NCBI GenBank assembly: GCA_937904325.1
Contig: CALGTK010000375.1
Coordinates: 1 to 64,000, forward strand
DNA from: an uncultured Planctomyces sp.
GTDB lineage: Bacteria > Planctomycetota > Planctomycetia > Planctomycetales > Planctomycetaceae
Direction of reading: 5' to 3'
Length of the DNA stretch: 64,000 nt
Below are positions 29,570-39,164 of the stretch, in pieces (the first letter of the stretch is position 1; each line of letters starts with the position of its first letter). Below the pieces are notes generated by a model. The model searched no databases. It saw only the letters and a list, made by a program, of their open reading frames with translations, and was not told where the DNA came from. Both the position numbers and the translations under genes were made by a program.

Positions 29570-30046
29570 CTACGAAGTCGCAGCAGGCACAAATTCCATA
29601 ATTAGCCGGTCTTCGTGAGGTCGGTAATAGCCGGCGATTTGTTCGCGACTTCGGAACCCGAACTGCTCGTACAACGTGACGGCGGGGACGTTCTCAGGAT
29701 CAACGGTCAGAAGTACGGGGACATTTGTTTCGGAGAGTGCCGTTTTCATCAGAGCCGTCCCGACGCCTTTCCCACGGCAAACGGGATGAACCATGATCTT
29801 GTGCAGAAACAGTTCGCCGTTCTTCGACGGAAACATGACCAGCGCTCCAGCGACTTCGTGAGTCTCGCTGAGAGGTTCCCGATCGGTCACTTTGGCGACA
29901 AGCAGCGTCGCGTGATCGCACCAGACTCGCCAGATGTGCTCTCCGTCCGGGATAAACGTGTCATTTATGTCCGGCCAGGCGATTCGGTCAAGAGCCGCGA
30001 CACTGAGAAAATCGTCAGTCTGCGCGGTGCTGATTTCGTAATTCAT
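29570..30046 (-). CDS. GNAT-family N-acetyltransferase
   Basis: A 158-residue cytoplasmic GNAT protein. The acetyl-CoA-binding motif A is visible as LHKIMVHPVCRGKGVGTALMKTAL (R/Q-x-x-G-x-G/A core CRGKGVG), followed by VTLYEQFGFRSREQIAGYY, the usual C-terminal beta strands. The substrate cannot be inferred; similar small GNATs act on amino groups of amino acids or small molecules. It is convergent with the sulfatase gene (30 bases apart) and divergent from the small gene at 30156, so it is an isolated unit. Confidence 0.92.
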   Translation of the reverse strand: MNYEISTAQTDDFLSVAALDRIAWPDINDTFIPDGEHIWRVWCDHATLLVAKVTDREPLSETHEVAGALVMFPSKNGELFLHKIMVHPVCRGKGVGTALMKTALSETNVPVLLTVDPENVPAVTLYEQFGFRSREQIAGYYRPHEDRLIMEFVPAATS

Positions 30047-30155
30047 TCGGACTTCCTGATCAGTTCAGTTTGTGGTGCTCGCTCTTCCGTGCGATTCCGT
30101 GTCGGCCGTGGTAAAACGTGTCCCGTCAGCCACAGACTGAAGGCACTTTTACGGT

Positions 30156-30470
30156 ATGAGTAACGACTTTGACAACAATCCAGAACCGCCTGAACAGCTC
30201 GTCGAGCACGACGTGCCGGAAGATCTGCGCGTCTATGTGCCGTTTCCCGATGGCTGGTCAGTCCATATAAAAAAAGACGGGATCCGCGAGTACTGCTACT
30301 TTAAGAGCCCCGGGCAGGACTGGTACCACCTGATACTGCCCGGCGAGATTCATCTGCAATACGGCGAGAGCCGCTTTTGCCTCAACTGCGCGATGCGATA
30401 CGGCCATCTGACAAAAGAGCGGCTGTTCTGGCAGAACGGGCCCCGGCGTAAGCAGGATCCGATCGCGTGA
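30156..30470 (+). CDS. Small uncharacterised protein translationally coupled to PriA
   Basis: A 104-residue cytoplasmic protein that I do not recognise. It is mixed alpha/beta, with an acidic N-terminus (NNPEPPEQLVEHDVPEDL) and a core FPDGWSVHIKKDGIREYCYF followed by GQDWYHLILPGEIHLQYGESRFCLNC. Three cysteines include a CLNC pair at residues about 74-77, which could ligate zinc with a fourth ligand elsewhere. Its last four bases overlap the GTG start of priA (GTGA), a strong sign of translational coupling, so a role tied to replication restart is a reasonable guess but only from context. No signal peptide is present. Confidence 0.8.
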   Translation: MSNDFDNNPEPPEQLVEHDVPEDLRVYVPFPDGWSVHIKKDGIREYCYFKSPGQDWYHLILPGEIHLQYGESRFCLNCAMRYGHLTKERLFWQNGPRRKQDPIA

Positions 30471-32848
30471 CGAAGTCAACTCAGAAGAACCTGTTTCAAA
30501 CCGAGCCCGATCGACCAGAATGGGAGATCGCCGCCGAGGAAGACCGATTGGTCGCAGATGTCGCGCTCGTTCGGCCGCTTGAGCAGACGTATTCGTATCT
30601 CGTTCCGGAATCGTTGCGTGAATTCATCGGGCCTGGACAGCGAGTTGAAATCCTTTTCGGAAAAGGTAACCGCAAGGAAGTCGCGTTTTGCGTTGGGTTG
30701 TCGCAACTGAAAACGTCGAACCGTAAGCTCAAAGAAATCGTCGGGTTGGTCGACCGCGAGCCAATCGTTTCTCAACACCTGCTCGACCTGACTCGTTGGA
30801 TCGCTGAACGGTACATCTGCGGGTGGGGACAGGCTTTGGAGACCGCTATTCCGGCCGGGGTCAAGAAACAAGCCGGGACGCGAGAGATGACATTCTTCGC
30901 ACTGGCAGCCGATATCGACAATCTTCTCGCCGCAACAAAACTGCCCACCAAGCAGGCAGCCATCGTCGAACTCCTGCGAGAGGCCGAACTGCCGTTGAAG
31001 GGGGACCAGATCACCGAAGCGATCGGCTGCAGCCCGGCTCCGATTCATGGGCTGCGCGACAAAGGAATCATCATTGCGACTCGCAAGCGAACTGCGACGT
31101 TCGAATCTGACCTCGGCGAGATTGCTCCCGAACAGGACCTCGAACTGAATGCTGATCAGAAGCGAGTTCTCAGCGCAATTAACATGCAGCTTCGTATTAA
31201 GCGATCGCGAGCGTTTGTACTGCACGGCGTGACGGGTAGCGGTAAGACCGAAGTTTACATTCAAGCCATTCGCGAAGTAGTCAGTTACGGTCGACAGGCG
31301 ATCGTGCTTGTCCCGGAAATCAGCCTGACTCCGCAAACAATTCGGCGATTCAGTAGCCGTTTTGATTCTGTCGCCGTGTTGCACAGCCACCTGACCGATG
31401 CCGAGCGGCACTGGCACTGGCAGCGTATCGCTCGCGGTGAGGTGCAAGTGATCGTCGGAGCTCGCAGCGCGATCTTCGCTCCGGCGCCACATCTTGGACT
31501 GATCGTGATCGACGAAGAGCACGAAAACACATTTAAACAGGATACCGCTCCGCGTTACCACGCCAGTAACGTCGCTCGTGAACGGGCACGGTTGCTCGGT
31601 ATTCCGCTGATTCTGGGCACGGCCACTCCGACACTGGAAACCTGGTTGCGTGTGTCCAGAATTGAAGGTCTGATACCACCTCCAATCTCTGATCCGCAGC
31701 TGTCTGATACTTCGGCTTCGAAGCTCAATAACAATACCGAACCCGTCGCCGATACGGACGCGATCCTGTCGTTGCCGAATCGTGTATCCGGACTGCCGAT
31801 GCCGCCGGTCAGTCTTGTTGATATTCGCAACGATCCCTTGTGTACGAAGGGGCAATCGATCGGGCGAGCGATGCGGACCGGCATTCAGGCGGCGCTGGCC
31901 GATGGCGGGCAGGTCATTCTGTTTCTGAACCTGCGAGGCTTCTCGCCGACGGTCTGGTGCCGAGGTTGCGGCAGCGGCGTGAAGTGCCACAACTGCGACA
32001 TCACCTACACGTTTCACCGCGACCGGAACGTCATCCTTTGTCACACCTGCAGTGCGGAGATGCCGCCACCGACAACGTGCCCGCAATGCGGCGGGCCTGG
32101 CATTCGCTACTTCGGAGCCGGCACGCAACGGCTGGAGCAGGAAGTTCAGGCCAAGTTTCCCAACCACAAAGTCATCCGCATGGACAGCGACACCATGCAG
32201 AAACGTGGCAGCCATGACGAAGCTCTGGAACTGTTCCGCCACGGCAAAGCTCACATCCTGGTTGGCACTCAGATGATCGCGAAGGGGCTGGACTTTCCGA
32301 ACGTTACCATGGTCGGCGTCGTGGATGCGGACACGGTGCTTCATCAGCCGGACCTGCGAGCGTCCGAACGAACCTTCCAGCTCATCGCACAGGTCGCTGG
32401 TCGAGCTGGACGCAGCGAAAAAGGTGGGCGAGTTTTTGTGCAGACATGTTCACCGACAGACATTGCGATTCAGAAAGCGATCCACCACGACTACGTGGGC
32501 TTCGCCGAGCACGAGCTGAAACATCGCCAGGAACAGGAAGCCCCGCCGTTCACTCACTGGGTGCGAGTTATCTTGCGAGGCCCGATCGAACAGGCCGTCG
32601 AGTCCGTGGCGTTCGACATGTCCGACGTCATCCGTGATGTCGTCCAGAAACGCGATCTCGACATCCGAGTCCTCGGTCCGGCTCCTTGTCCAATCACGAA
32701 ACTGCAGAGCAATTACCGCTTCCACTTCCTCTTATCGGCTGCCGACCTCAACGCTGCTCGAATCCTCTGGCGAGAACTCCGCCCCACGCTCCCAACAGAC
32801 CGCAGCGTAGAATTTGTCGTCGACGTCGATCCAATCAACTTGCGGTGA
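30467..32848 (+). CDS. priA: Primosomal replication-restart helicase PriA
   Basis: Superfamily 2 DNA helicase that reloads the replisome at abandoned forks. Of 793 residues, the N-terminal 105 form the 3'-DNA-binding domain. The helicase core carries Walker A GVTGSGKT (254-261), Walker B DEEH (VIDEEHENTF, about 347) and QVAGRAGR motif VI. The zinc-binding insertion is complete (CRGCGSGVKCHNC ... CHTCSAEMPPPTTCPQCGG, about 503-543; eight cysteines). The start is GTG, overlapping the preceding small gene by 4 bases. No other primosome gene is near. It is the longest helicase of its kind in the window; recG at 49689 is the second fork-repair helicase. Confidence 0.98.
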   Translation: MTKSTQKNLFQTEPDRPEWEIAAEEDRLVADVALVRPLEQTYSYLVPESLREFIGPGQRVEILFGKGNRKEVAFCVGLSQLKTSNRKLKEIVGLVDREPIVSQHLLDLTRWIAERYICGWGQALETAIPAGVKKQAGTREMTFFALAADIDNLLAATKLPTKQAAIVELLREAELPLKGDQITEAIGCSPAPIHGLRDKGIIIATRKRTATFESDLGEIAPEQDLELNADQKRVLSAINMQLRIKRSRAFVLHGVTGSGKTEVYIQAIREVVSYGRQAIVLVPEISLTPQTIRRFSSRFDSVAVLHSHLTDAERHWHWQRIARGEVQVIVGARSAIFAPAPHLGLIVIDEEHENTFKQDTAPRYHASNVARERARLLGIPLILGTATPTLETWLRVSRIEGLIPPPISDPQLSDTSASKLNNNTEPVADTDAILSLPNRVSGLPMPPVSLVDIRNDPLCTKGQSIGRAMRTGIQAALADGGQVILFLNLRGFSPTVWCRGCGSGVKCHNCDITYTFHRDRNVILCHTCSAEMPPPTTCPQCGGPGIRYFGAGTQRLEQEVQAKFPNHKVIRMDSDTMQKRGSHDEALELFRHGKAHILVGTQMIAKGLDFPNVTMVGVVDADTVLHQPDLRASERTFQLIAQVAGRAGRSEKGGRVFVQTCSPTDIAIQKAIHHDYVGFAEHELKHRQEQEAPPFTHWVRVILRGPIEQAVESVAFDMSDVIRDVVQKRDLDIRVLGPAPCPITKLQSNYRFHFLLSAADLNAARILWRELRPTLPTDRSVEFVVDVDPINLR

Positions 32849-32856
32849 TTTTCAGT

Positions 32857-32878
32857 GTAGGGCGCGTATCGGTGCACC
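32857..32878. repeat. GTAGGG-type repeat, degenerate copy
   Basis: GTAGGGCGCGTATCGGTGCA (32857-32876) aligns position for position with the element at 59811-59830 (GTAGGGTGCGTCTCGACGCA). The arms of this copy no longer pair well. It lies just after the priA stop codon, outside the coding region. Confidence 0.5.
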
Positions 32879-32905
32879 AAATCCAGAAACGATATCCACT
32901 TTGGT

Positions 32906-33454
32906 ATGCACCCGACTGTCATAGATTTCTGTGGGGATGGGAAGAATGCCCATAAAGCTGAAAACAAGTCATGGCCGCCACTCCTCGAGTGTGGCACGCT
33001 GGTTACAGGACTCCTTGCACTCACGATCTCATCGTGGAGTCACACGTGGGCGTTTATATTCGCGGCTTCAGTAATTGCAATCGTGCTCTTGGCTTACATT
33101 CACGGCCAGATCGCGCGAGCGCGTTGTCCCAAGGACTATGGTTTTCATGTCTATGCGGAATTCGGTCCCGAATGTCGGATACCCAGGATTGAGCGTATCA
33201 AAGAAATCTTTCCCAAGCTGTCTGACGATTCAGTTGCCGAATGGATTGCAGACTTTAAGCAGATTGACGACTTGATTTGGCGGGTGGCTACGTGTGGAGG
33301 AGCTTCAGAATTGGGCCGTGCCAAAGTTGCTGATGTGTTCTCGCAGCAATTCATCTGGTTATCAGGCGTGGGGCTTAATACTGCTATTTCGAGAAGTGAC
33401 TACTTCGCTTGGCATGAAGGATACGATAAAGCTTCTACTCATCCGCGACATTAA
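32906..33454 (+). CDS. Uncharacterised membrane protein
   Basis: A 182-residue protein with two adjacent hydrophobic segments (about residues 27-62, containing [12 protein letters not shown] and [18 protein letters not shown]) and a soluble C-terminal domain of about 115 residues with three cysteines. I do not recognise a family. No strong ribosome site precedes the ATG, and its last 20 bases overlap the convergent glucose-dehydrogenase gene, so the exact extent is less certain than for neighbours. Its base composition looks more AT-rich than that of flanking genes, which could mean foreign origin; that is impression, not measurement. Confidence 0.55.
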   Translation: MHPTVIDFCGDGKNAHKAENKSWPPLLECGTLVTGLLALTISSWSHTWAFIFAASVIAIVLLAYIHGQIARARCPKDYGFHVYAEFGPECRIPRIERIKEIFPKLSDDSVAEWIADFKQIDDLIWRVATCGGASELGRAKVADVFSQQFIWLSGVGLNTAISRSDYFAWHEGYDKASTHPRH

Positions 33455-34541
33455 CGAAGACTTTCAGGGCTTTGCCGGACTCTAAGAGGGTCATCATTTC
33501 TCGGTAGTTGTCGAGGCCTTCGACGGGGTTGGTCAGGATTCGCTCGGTGACGCCGGGGAACATCTGCTCGCCCAGAGAGAGGTCGGCGATGCCCTGTTCG
33601 AAGTGTTTCCAGTTTCCGTTGACCGTGCCGACCAGCAGTTTGTTGCCGAGTACCCACTCCAGGTTGATCCTGTCGGCCGGGACTTCGACCTGGTTGTCGC
33701 CGCCGGTCACGCTGCTCCAGATCAGGGCTCCATTCAGGCCGAGATACTCCATCGCCTGAAAGGCGAGGCGGCTGTTTCCGGTGGCTTCGAAGATGATGTC
33801 CGGCTTCTTGCCGATTTCCTTGATCAGTTCCTGCGGAGTCTGCTCGTTCGTGCTGACGTAGCGAGCTCCGTACTCGGTAGCGATTTCTGCTTTGAGGTTT
33901 CCTTCGGCGGTCCCTCGAGCAAATGTGAAGACTTCGTAGCCTCGCAGTGAAAGCATCATCGTGGCCAGTAGACCGATCTGGCCGCTGCCCATCACGAAGG
34001 CCGTGCGAGGCTGCCAGACCTGGAGTCTCTGCTGAGCGAGGTTGGCCTGCTCAAGACCTTTGGCGACGACGCTGGCTGGTTCAGCCAGAACACCGACGTG
34101 TTTCAGGCCGGCGGGGACTCGAACGAAAAATTCTTCTTCATCGACGAAGTATTCCGTCAAGTATCCGTGCCGCAGGTTGATGCCACGTTCGAAGTAAACT
34201 TCTTCACTGGTGATATCGTTTCGGCCGATGTCGTCGTAGATCGACGTGCCTGGTCGACGGACGGTACACGCTACATAGTCGCCAGGTTTTACCTTTCGGA
34301 CGGCGTCTCCGACTTCGACGACTTGTCCGAATACTTCGTGACCGATGACCAGGAAATCGTCACCGTCAGGCGAGTTTCCATACAGGCCGTCATTAACTTC
34401 GCGGTCAGTTGCGTCGACTCCGACCTGCATGACTTTGACGAGGACTCCACGACCGTTTGCCACGCTGTTGAGTTCCGGATTTGGAATGTCGACGAGGTGG
34501 ACGCTGTTCTTCTGCGGCGGCTTGACGGCGATAGCTTTCAT
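33435..34541 (-). CDS. Haloarchaeal-type glucose 1-dehydrogenase
   Basis: A 368-residue medium-chain dehydrogenase. The catalytic-zinc ligand region reads [10 protein letters not shown], where the usual Cys is Asp, followed by VIGHEVFGQ and LAEPASV (residue numbers here count from the TTG at 34553, adding 4 to the ATG). The structural-zinc lobe is cysteine-poor and reads [14 protein letters not shown] ... [17 protein letters not shown], close to what I remember of Haloferax glucose dehydrogenase, which uses Asp, His and Glu for zinc. The Rossmann motif is [12 protein letters not shown]. The function is probably NAD(P)-dependent oxidation of glucose or another aldose. The ATG at 34541 is preferred to an upstream TTG. 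The gene is convergent with the membrane-protein gene. Confidence 0.88.
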   Translation of the reverse strand: MKAIAVKPPQKNSVHLVDIPNPELNSVANGRGVLVKVMQVGVDATDREVNDGLYGNSPDGDDFLVIGHEVFGQVVEVGDAVRKVKPGDYVACTVRRPGTSIYDDIGRNDITSEEVYFERGINLRHGYLTEYFVDEEEFFVRVPAGLKHVGVLAEPASVVAKGLEQANLAQQRLQVWQPRTAFVMGSGQIGLLATMMLSLRGYEVFTFARGTAEGNLKAEIATEYGARYVSTNEQTPQELIKEIGKKPDIIFEATGNSRLAFQAMEYLGLNGALIWSSVTGGDNQVEVPADRINLEWVLGNKLLVGTVNGNWKHFEQGIADLSLGEQMFPGVTERILTNPVEGLDNYREMMTLLESGKALKVFVNVADE

Positions 34542-34718
34542 GGGGGCACTCAAAAATTCTCTGGTAGTGACTTCTCAGTAGGACATGTCGAGCAACTCGC
34601 TGGCGTGCCATGTTTGTTGTGATGAGGAATTGCCTCAGGTGGTGTGCCGGAGAGCCGCTTGTCATACCCTGCAGATGCATTCTGGATTCCCGCCTGTCGG
34701 GTATGAACTGGGACGCTG

Positions 34719-36341
34719 TCATTCCCACTCGATCGTGCTGGGCGGTTTGGAGCTGCAGTCATAGACGACGCGGTTGATCCCTCGGACTGAGTTTGTGATG
34801 CGAGTCGAAATTCTCTGCAGTACGTCATGCGGCATGCGGAACCAGTCGGCTGTCATGAAGTCGGTCGTCGTGACCGCTCGGACGACAATTGTACTTTCGT
34901 AAGTTCGAGCGTCTCCCATGACTCCAACGGATTGAATTGGGAGCAAAGCGGCGAATGCCTGGCTGATTTCGCGGTAGAGATCTGCGTTATGTAATTCTTC
35001 AATGACGATGGCGTCGGCTTCTCGCAGGATGGTCAGTCGTTCTTCGGTGACTTCGCCCAGGCAGCGAACCGCAAGGCCAGGACCGGGGAAGGGGTGCCGC
35101 CAGACGAGGTGCTCGGGCAGGCCAAGCGCGATGCCCATTTGTCGGACTTCATCTTTGAAGAAGTCACGCAGCGGTTCGATTAATTCGAAGCCAAGTTCTT
35201 CCGGCAAACCGCCAACGTTGTGATGAGATTTGATCGTTGCCGCAGGGCCGTCGGGACTGGCTCCGGATTCGATGACGTCCGGATAGAGCGTGCCTTGGGC
35301 CAGAAAACGCGAGTCGGGAATCGACAGGGCTTCTTCTTTGAAGACGTCGATAAACAGCTTGCCGATGATCTTACGTTTCTTCTGCGGGTCGACCTCGCCG
35401 GTCAGCCCGTCGAGAAACAGTTTGCGAGCGTCAGCGACGTGCAGGTCTGTTTTGAAGTGATCGCCGAAGTGCTCTCGCACCTGGTCCGCCTCACCTTTTC
35501 GCAACAGGCCGTTGTCGACAAAAATGCACGAGAGTTGATCGCCAATCGCTTTATAGAGAAGCGCCGCGACAACGGATGAATCGACTCCGCCAGACAGTCC
35601 GCAGATCACACGGCCATTGCCAACTCGTTCGCGGATCGCGGCGGCCTCGCGGTCGATGAGTGATTCAATTTTCCACGTGCCTTCACAGCCGCAGATGCCT
35701 CGCACGAAGTTTCTCAGCAGTTGCCCGCCGAACTCTGTGTGTGTGACTTCGGGGTGAAACTGCAGGCCGTAAATTTGTTTCGACTTATGCTGAACGGCGG
35801 CGTGTGGACAGGTTTCGGTCGTTGCAATCGAGTTGAACGATTCGCTGAGGTTCTCGACCTGGTCACCGTGGCTCATCCAGACGCGAGACTCACCGGAAAA
35901 GTCTCGGAAAAGTGCATTTTCGCCTTTCGCCTTGCAGACGGCGAGGCCGAATTCCCGTGACTCTCCCGGCTTAATGTTGCTGCCTTGTGACAGACAAGCA
36001 AGCTGCATGCCGTAGCAGATTCCGAGTACCGGTATCCCTAGATCGAAGATTTCGGGGTCGGGTTGCGGAGCGCCTTCGCCGTAAACGCTGTCCGGCCCAC
36101 CGGAAAGGATAATGCCTTTCGGGTTGATCTTGCGGATCCGTTCGGCAGACAGGTTATGTCGAACGAGTTGGCAGAAAACGTTCTCTTCGCGAACTCTGCG
36201 CGTAATGAGTTGTGCCGTCTGACCGCCAAAATCCAGTACCAGAATCTGGTCTTCGCTGGACAGATCAACGCCGAACCCGGCTGTTTCCGATGCGGATGGC
36301 GATGGCGAATCAGGAGAAACAGGCTGCGACGTAGCCGTCAT
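34719..36341 (-). CDS. guaA: GMP synthase (glutamine-hydrolysing) GuaA
   Basis: Converts XMP to GMP using ammonia released from glutamine. The 540-residue protein has a class I amidotransferase domain (residues about 31-225) with catalytic C109 in [11 protein letters not shown] and the His-Glu partner in FHPEVTH, then an ATP-pyrophosphatase domain with the P-loop SGGVDSS (about 253-259), and the C-terminal dimerisation domain ending in PPSTIEWE. The first 27 residues (a Ser/Pro/Thr-rich extension) precede the usual start and are unusual but harmless. The gene stands 180 bases from the glucose-dehydrogenase gene and 285 from the WecA-type gene. No guaB is in the window. Confidence 0.98.
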   Translation of the reverse strand: MTATSQPVSPDSPSPSASETAGFGVDLSSEDQILVLDFGGQTAQLITRRVREENVFCQLVRHNLSAERIRKINPKGIILSGGPDSVYGEGAPQPDPEIFDLGIPVLGICYGMQLACLSQGSNIKPGESREFGLAVCKAKGENALFRDFSGESRVWMSHGDQVENLSESFNSIATTETCPHAAVQHKSKQIYGLQFHPEVTHTEFGGQLLRNFVRGICGCEGTWKIESLIDREAAAIRERVGNGRVICGLSGGVDSSVVAALLYKAIGDQLSCIFVDNGLLRKGEADQVREHFGDHFKTDLHVADARKLFLDGLTGEVDPQKKRKIIGKLFIDVFKEEALSIPDSRFLAQGTLYPDVIESGASPDGPAATIKSHHNVGGLPEELGFELIEPLRDFFKDEVRQMGIALGLPEHLVWRHPFPGPGLAVRCLGEVTEERLTILREADAIVIEELHNADLYREISQAFAALLPIQSVGVMGDARTYESTIVVRAVTTTDFMTADWFRMPHDVLQRISTRITNSVRGINRVVYDCSSKPPSTIEWE

Positions 36342-36625
36342 GGTTGAGATCTTTCGCTGCCACTGCGGGCTTATTCGCAGCCGAGCCGGGGTACAGGCCG
36401 AGTAAGCATCCCGCAGGATTTGGCCACCAGAAACGAAAAATACCTCCGAAGCGTCAGAGGCAAACAGATGATGCTACAGCCTGGCGGTGCAAATTCAATC
36501 CACCTGGCCGCTGACTGGAATGCTCACTCAGTTCCGCGAAGAATTGTTTGGAAACCCTTCGTATTTTTCCGGTCGGTCGCGCACTTGCGGGGTTACAAAT
36601 ATCCCCATTCGACCAGATAGCTGGC

Positions 36626-37864
36626 CTATGCCGCACGACGGATTTCGCCGTCTTTTTCTTCGGTCTGATCGGCGGAGTTGGCAGCCGCGTCTGGGATCGG
36701 GATGACCATCAGTTCGTCGATTTCCATCGTTGCATTCCCCAGCCCGGAAGTATCGGCAATGGATTCGTGTCGATTGCTGGCAAATATACCGGTTACATCC
36801 AGGCTGGCAATTTTCTGCGTGAGCCGCTCGGCAAGAAATTTCAGCTCGTTGTGTCCGAAAATTCGAGTAGCAACGCACGTTGCAAGTACAACTCCGCAGG
36901 CTAGAGAAGCAATGAAGCCGCTGCTGGTCCAGACTCCCACCACCGCCGCTGCGGCACACAGTCCGTACAGCACGGCGAAGACGCCCAGAACTTTCCAGAC
37001 TGAGTGGCCGGCGTCGAAGAGGCAATGATGAAAATGTTCGCGATCCGGAGCCATGATGCCTTCGCCTCTCTGGGCTCGGCGTATGATAGCCATTGTTGTG
37101 TCGAAAGCTGGAACGATTATGAGGGCCAGCGGGATGGCGAGTCCGTATCTGCCATCGGCCATGTGGCAGACGCTAAGTATGAGTGCTCCCAGCAGATAGC
37201 CGATCGTCATGCTGCCAGCATCGCCCATGAAAATTGACGCAGGGGGAGCGTTAAAGATTGCAAATCCGAGAACGCTGCCAACCAGCAACAGGCATACTGC
37301 GACATTTGCGGAGTCTCCGTGCAGAGTTGCGATAATCGCCAGCGTGCCGAAGCCAATTATCCCCTGAAGCGAAGCCATACCATCCATGCCATCGAGCAGG
37401 TTGACAGCGTTGCAACAGGCCACGAGCCAGAATACGCAGAATGTTCCGACAAGAATCTCTGACGAGAGTTCAAAGCCGTCGGCGATGTACAGAACATCTA
37501 TCGGTTGCACGGTGACGACGTACGTAACGGCTGCAATTATCTGCACGACGAGTTTGGCTTTGGCTCGCACCGGCCAGATGTCGTCCACGATTCCCAGAAT
37601 CCACACGCCGGCCGCAGTAGCAAGTAACGCCATAGTCGATTCAGAAAGTGAAGCCGCGAACTCGACGTCCAAGGTGTACTTTAGGATGATCGATACGGCG
37701 AAAGCGGCGAAGATCGCGATCCCGCCCAACGCAGGCACAGGAACCGCGTGCTGCTTACGTCCCTCGTCAGGGGCATCAAGCAAGCCTGCACGGTAACCGG
37801 CGAGGCGCGCACCAAGAGTTAACACGGCACTCAGGCCGATTGTGGCAAGGAACAGTCCGATCAT
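36626..37864 (-). CDS. WecA/MraY-type polyprenyl-phosphate N-acetylhexosamine-1-phosphate transferase
   Basis: A 412-residue polytopic membrane enzyme (about 10-11 hydrophobic segments) that loads a sugar phosphate on undecaprenyl phosphate to begin surface polysaccharide or lipid-linked glycan synthesis. Motifs in order: GRKQHAVPVPALGGIAIF (residues 35-52), GIVDDIWPVRAKAK (90-103), NAVNLLDGMDGMAS (about 151-164), FMGDAGSMTIG and the HIHHRL-type DREHFHHCLFDAG. It is closer to WecA/TagO than to MraY because of the DREHxHH motif. A hydrophilic tail of about 70 residues (from NRHESIADTSG) is longer than usual. No glycosyltransferase gene sits next to it. Confidence 0.95.
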   Translation of the reverse strand: MIGLFLATIGLSAVLTLGARLAGYRAGLLDAPDEGRKQHAVPVPALGGIAIFAAFAVSIILKYTLDVEFAASLSESTMALLATAAGVWILGIVDDIWPVRAKAKLVVQIIAAVTYVVTVQPIDVLYIADGFELSSEILVGTFCVFWLVACCNAVNLLDGMDGMASLQGIIGFGTLAIIATLHGDSANVAVCLLLVGSVLGFAIFNAPPASIFMGDAGSMTIGYLLGALILSVCHMADGRYGLAIPLALIIVPAFDTTMAIIRRAQRGEGIMAPDREHFHHCLFDAGHSVWKVLGVFAVLYGLCAAAAVVGVWTSSGFIASLACGVVLATCVATRIFGHNELKFLAERLTQKIASLDVTGIFASNRHESIADTSGLGNATMEIDELMVIPIPDAAANSADQTEEKDGEIRRAA

Positions 37865-38306
37865 TACGTTGATCGACTTCCGATTTAAATTGAAACGGGG
37901 ATGGATTCTGGAGTCGTAGAGGTGACCCGCAGCATACGCAGAACGCGCAAATTGAAAAGATGGCTTGGACTCTGTGGGAACGGACCCGATTTTTCATACG
38001 AATCTGAACACCAGACAAAATTATTGAACGATTATAACTCGCTCAGATTCCCGAATGGCTGCGAAGACGGACGAATATCCGTTACCCGATCCGAAACGCG
38101 GGCGAACCATCGCCAATATGTAAAAACACCGCAAGATGGATTCTGGCCAGTCCCATCGGAGTGAAACATCATCCGTCCGCTCGACTCCATGAAATCCTGA
38201 CACTACCGTTTAGCTGTCTACAAGGGCTGGCCTCTTACGAGACGAAGCATCCAGCTCGGAAAAAACAGATAGTAAAATTTCCAAACCACCCAGAGAGGAA
38301 ACTGCT
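37865..38306. other. 442-base divergent intergenic region
   Basis: Lies between the WecA-type gene (minus) and the DUF1080 gene (plus), so it holds two promoters. An AGAGGAAA ribosome site precedes the ATG at 38307. Short frames cross it on both strands but lack domain content. No tRNA-like or riboswitch-like structure was noticed. Confidence 0.4.
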
Positions 38307-38990
38307 ATGAAACGAAGTGCTTTTCTAATCGCGTTGGCACTTGCAACGTCGACCATCACAAGCGGGACTGCCGCCGCGGGTGATGGCTGGAAGTCATTGT
38401 TCGACGGAAAATCCCTTAAGGGATGGACTCAGAAGAATGGCACGGCAAAATATAAAGTGGTCGATGGGACAATTCACGGAACGACCAACGAAGGCAGTCC
38501 GAATTCGTTCCTTTGCTCAGACAAAGAGTACGGTAACTTCGAGTTGGAGTTCGAAGTCAAAGTTCACGACAGCTTGAACTCAGGTTGTCAGATTCGCTCG
38601 AAGACCAAAGAGACCGACGGCAAAAAGAAGAACGACAAGTTCGGTCGTGTGTACGGTCCTCAGTGCGAGATCGAGGCCAGTGGAGCCAACGGAGCAGAAG
38701 CAGGCTACATCTACGGCGAAGCGACCGGCCGCGGATGGCTGACCAGCAAAGAAGACTTGAAGCCTCACAAAGTTATGAAGGACGGCGAGTGGAACAAATT
38801 CCGCATTGTCGCGAAAGGTGCTCACATTCAGACCTGGATCAATGGCAAAGCCATTGCTGATCTGACGGACGAAGAGATCTTTAAGACTCATCCAAAAGGT
38901 TTCATCGGCCTTCAGGTTCATGGCATCAAGGGCGGAACTGGCCCCTACGATGTTGCCTGGAAGAACATTCGAATCAAAGAGTTGAAGTAA
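38307..38990 (+). CDS. Exported DUF1080 (3-keto-glycoside hydrolase/lyase-type) protein
   Basis: A 227-residue exported beta-jelly-roll protein. The signal peptide is residues 1-25 (cleaving near AAAG-DGW). The DUF1080 hallmark SLFDGKSLKGWTQ opens the mature protein, followed by YGNFELEFEVKVHDSLNSGCQIRSK, YGPQCEIEASG, WNKFRIVAKGAHIQTWINGKAIADL and the C-terminal GFIGLQVHG plus NIRIKELK. Members have been shown to cleave 3-keto-glycosides after C3 oxidation by Gfo/Idh-type dehydrogenases. Here no such gene is adjacent, but one lies 11 kb away. It starts with a good AGAGGA site, and a terminator follows its stop, so it is a single-gene unit. Confidence 0.95.
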   Translation: MKRSAFLIALALATSTITSGTAAAGDGWKSLFDGKSLKGWTQKNGTAKYKVVDGTIHGTTNEGSPNSFLCSDKEYGNFELEFEVKVHDSLNSGCQIRSKTKETDGKKKNDKFGRVYGPQCEIEASGANGAEAGYIYGEATGRGWLTSKEDLKPHKVMKDGEWNKFRIVAKGAHIQTWINGKAIADLTDEEIFKTHPKGFIGLQVHGIKGGTGPYDVAWKNIRIKELK

Positions 38991-39046
38991 ACGTTTTCGA
39001 CATCGATAGTCTCGGGCGAGACTAATCGCGGAGCCCGCAAAAACTC

Positions 39047-39088
39047 AAAGAGGGCGTGGAGAGACATTGAGTTTCTCCTCGCCCTTTT
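39047..39088 (+). terminator. Factor-independent terminator after the DUF1080 gene
   Basis: Arms AAAGAGGGCG-GGAGAGA and TTTCTCC-CGCCCTTTT pair with a single-base bulge around an 8-base loop and are followed by T-rich sequence. It is 56 bases after the stop codon, on the plus strand, and lies between convergent genes, the next one being the aldehyde:ferredoxin oxidoreductase gene ending at 39165. Confidence 0.8.
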
Positions 39089-39164
39089 CGTTTCTTCAAT
39101 CAGGCATCACATTGACATGGTGCATAGGCTTCATGCTTCGTCTCGGTGTGCAACTACTCGGTGA

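Noticed and set aside
30476..32344. 622-codon minus-strand frame opposite priA
   Set aside because: A long shadow of the priA gene; composition is His/Arg/Gln-rich with no family match, while priA is fully conserved.
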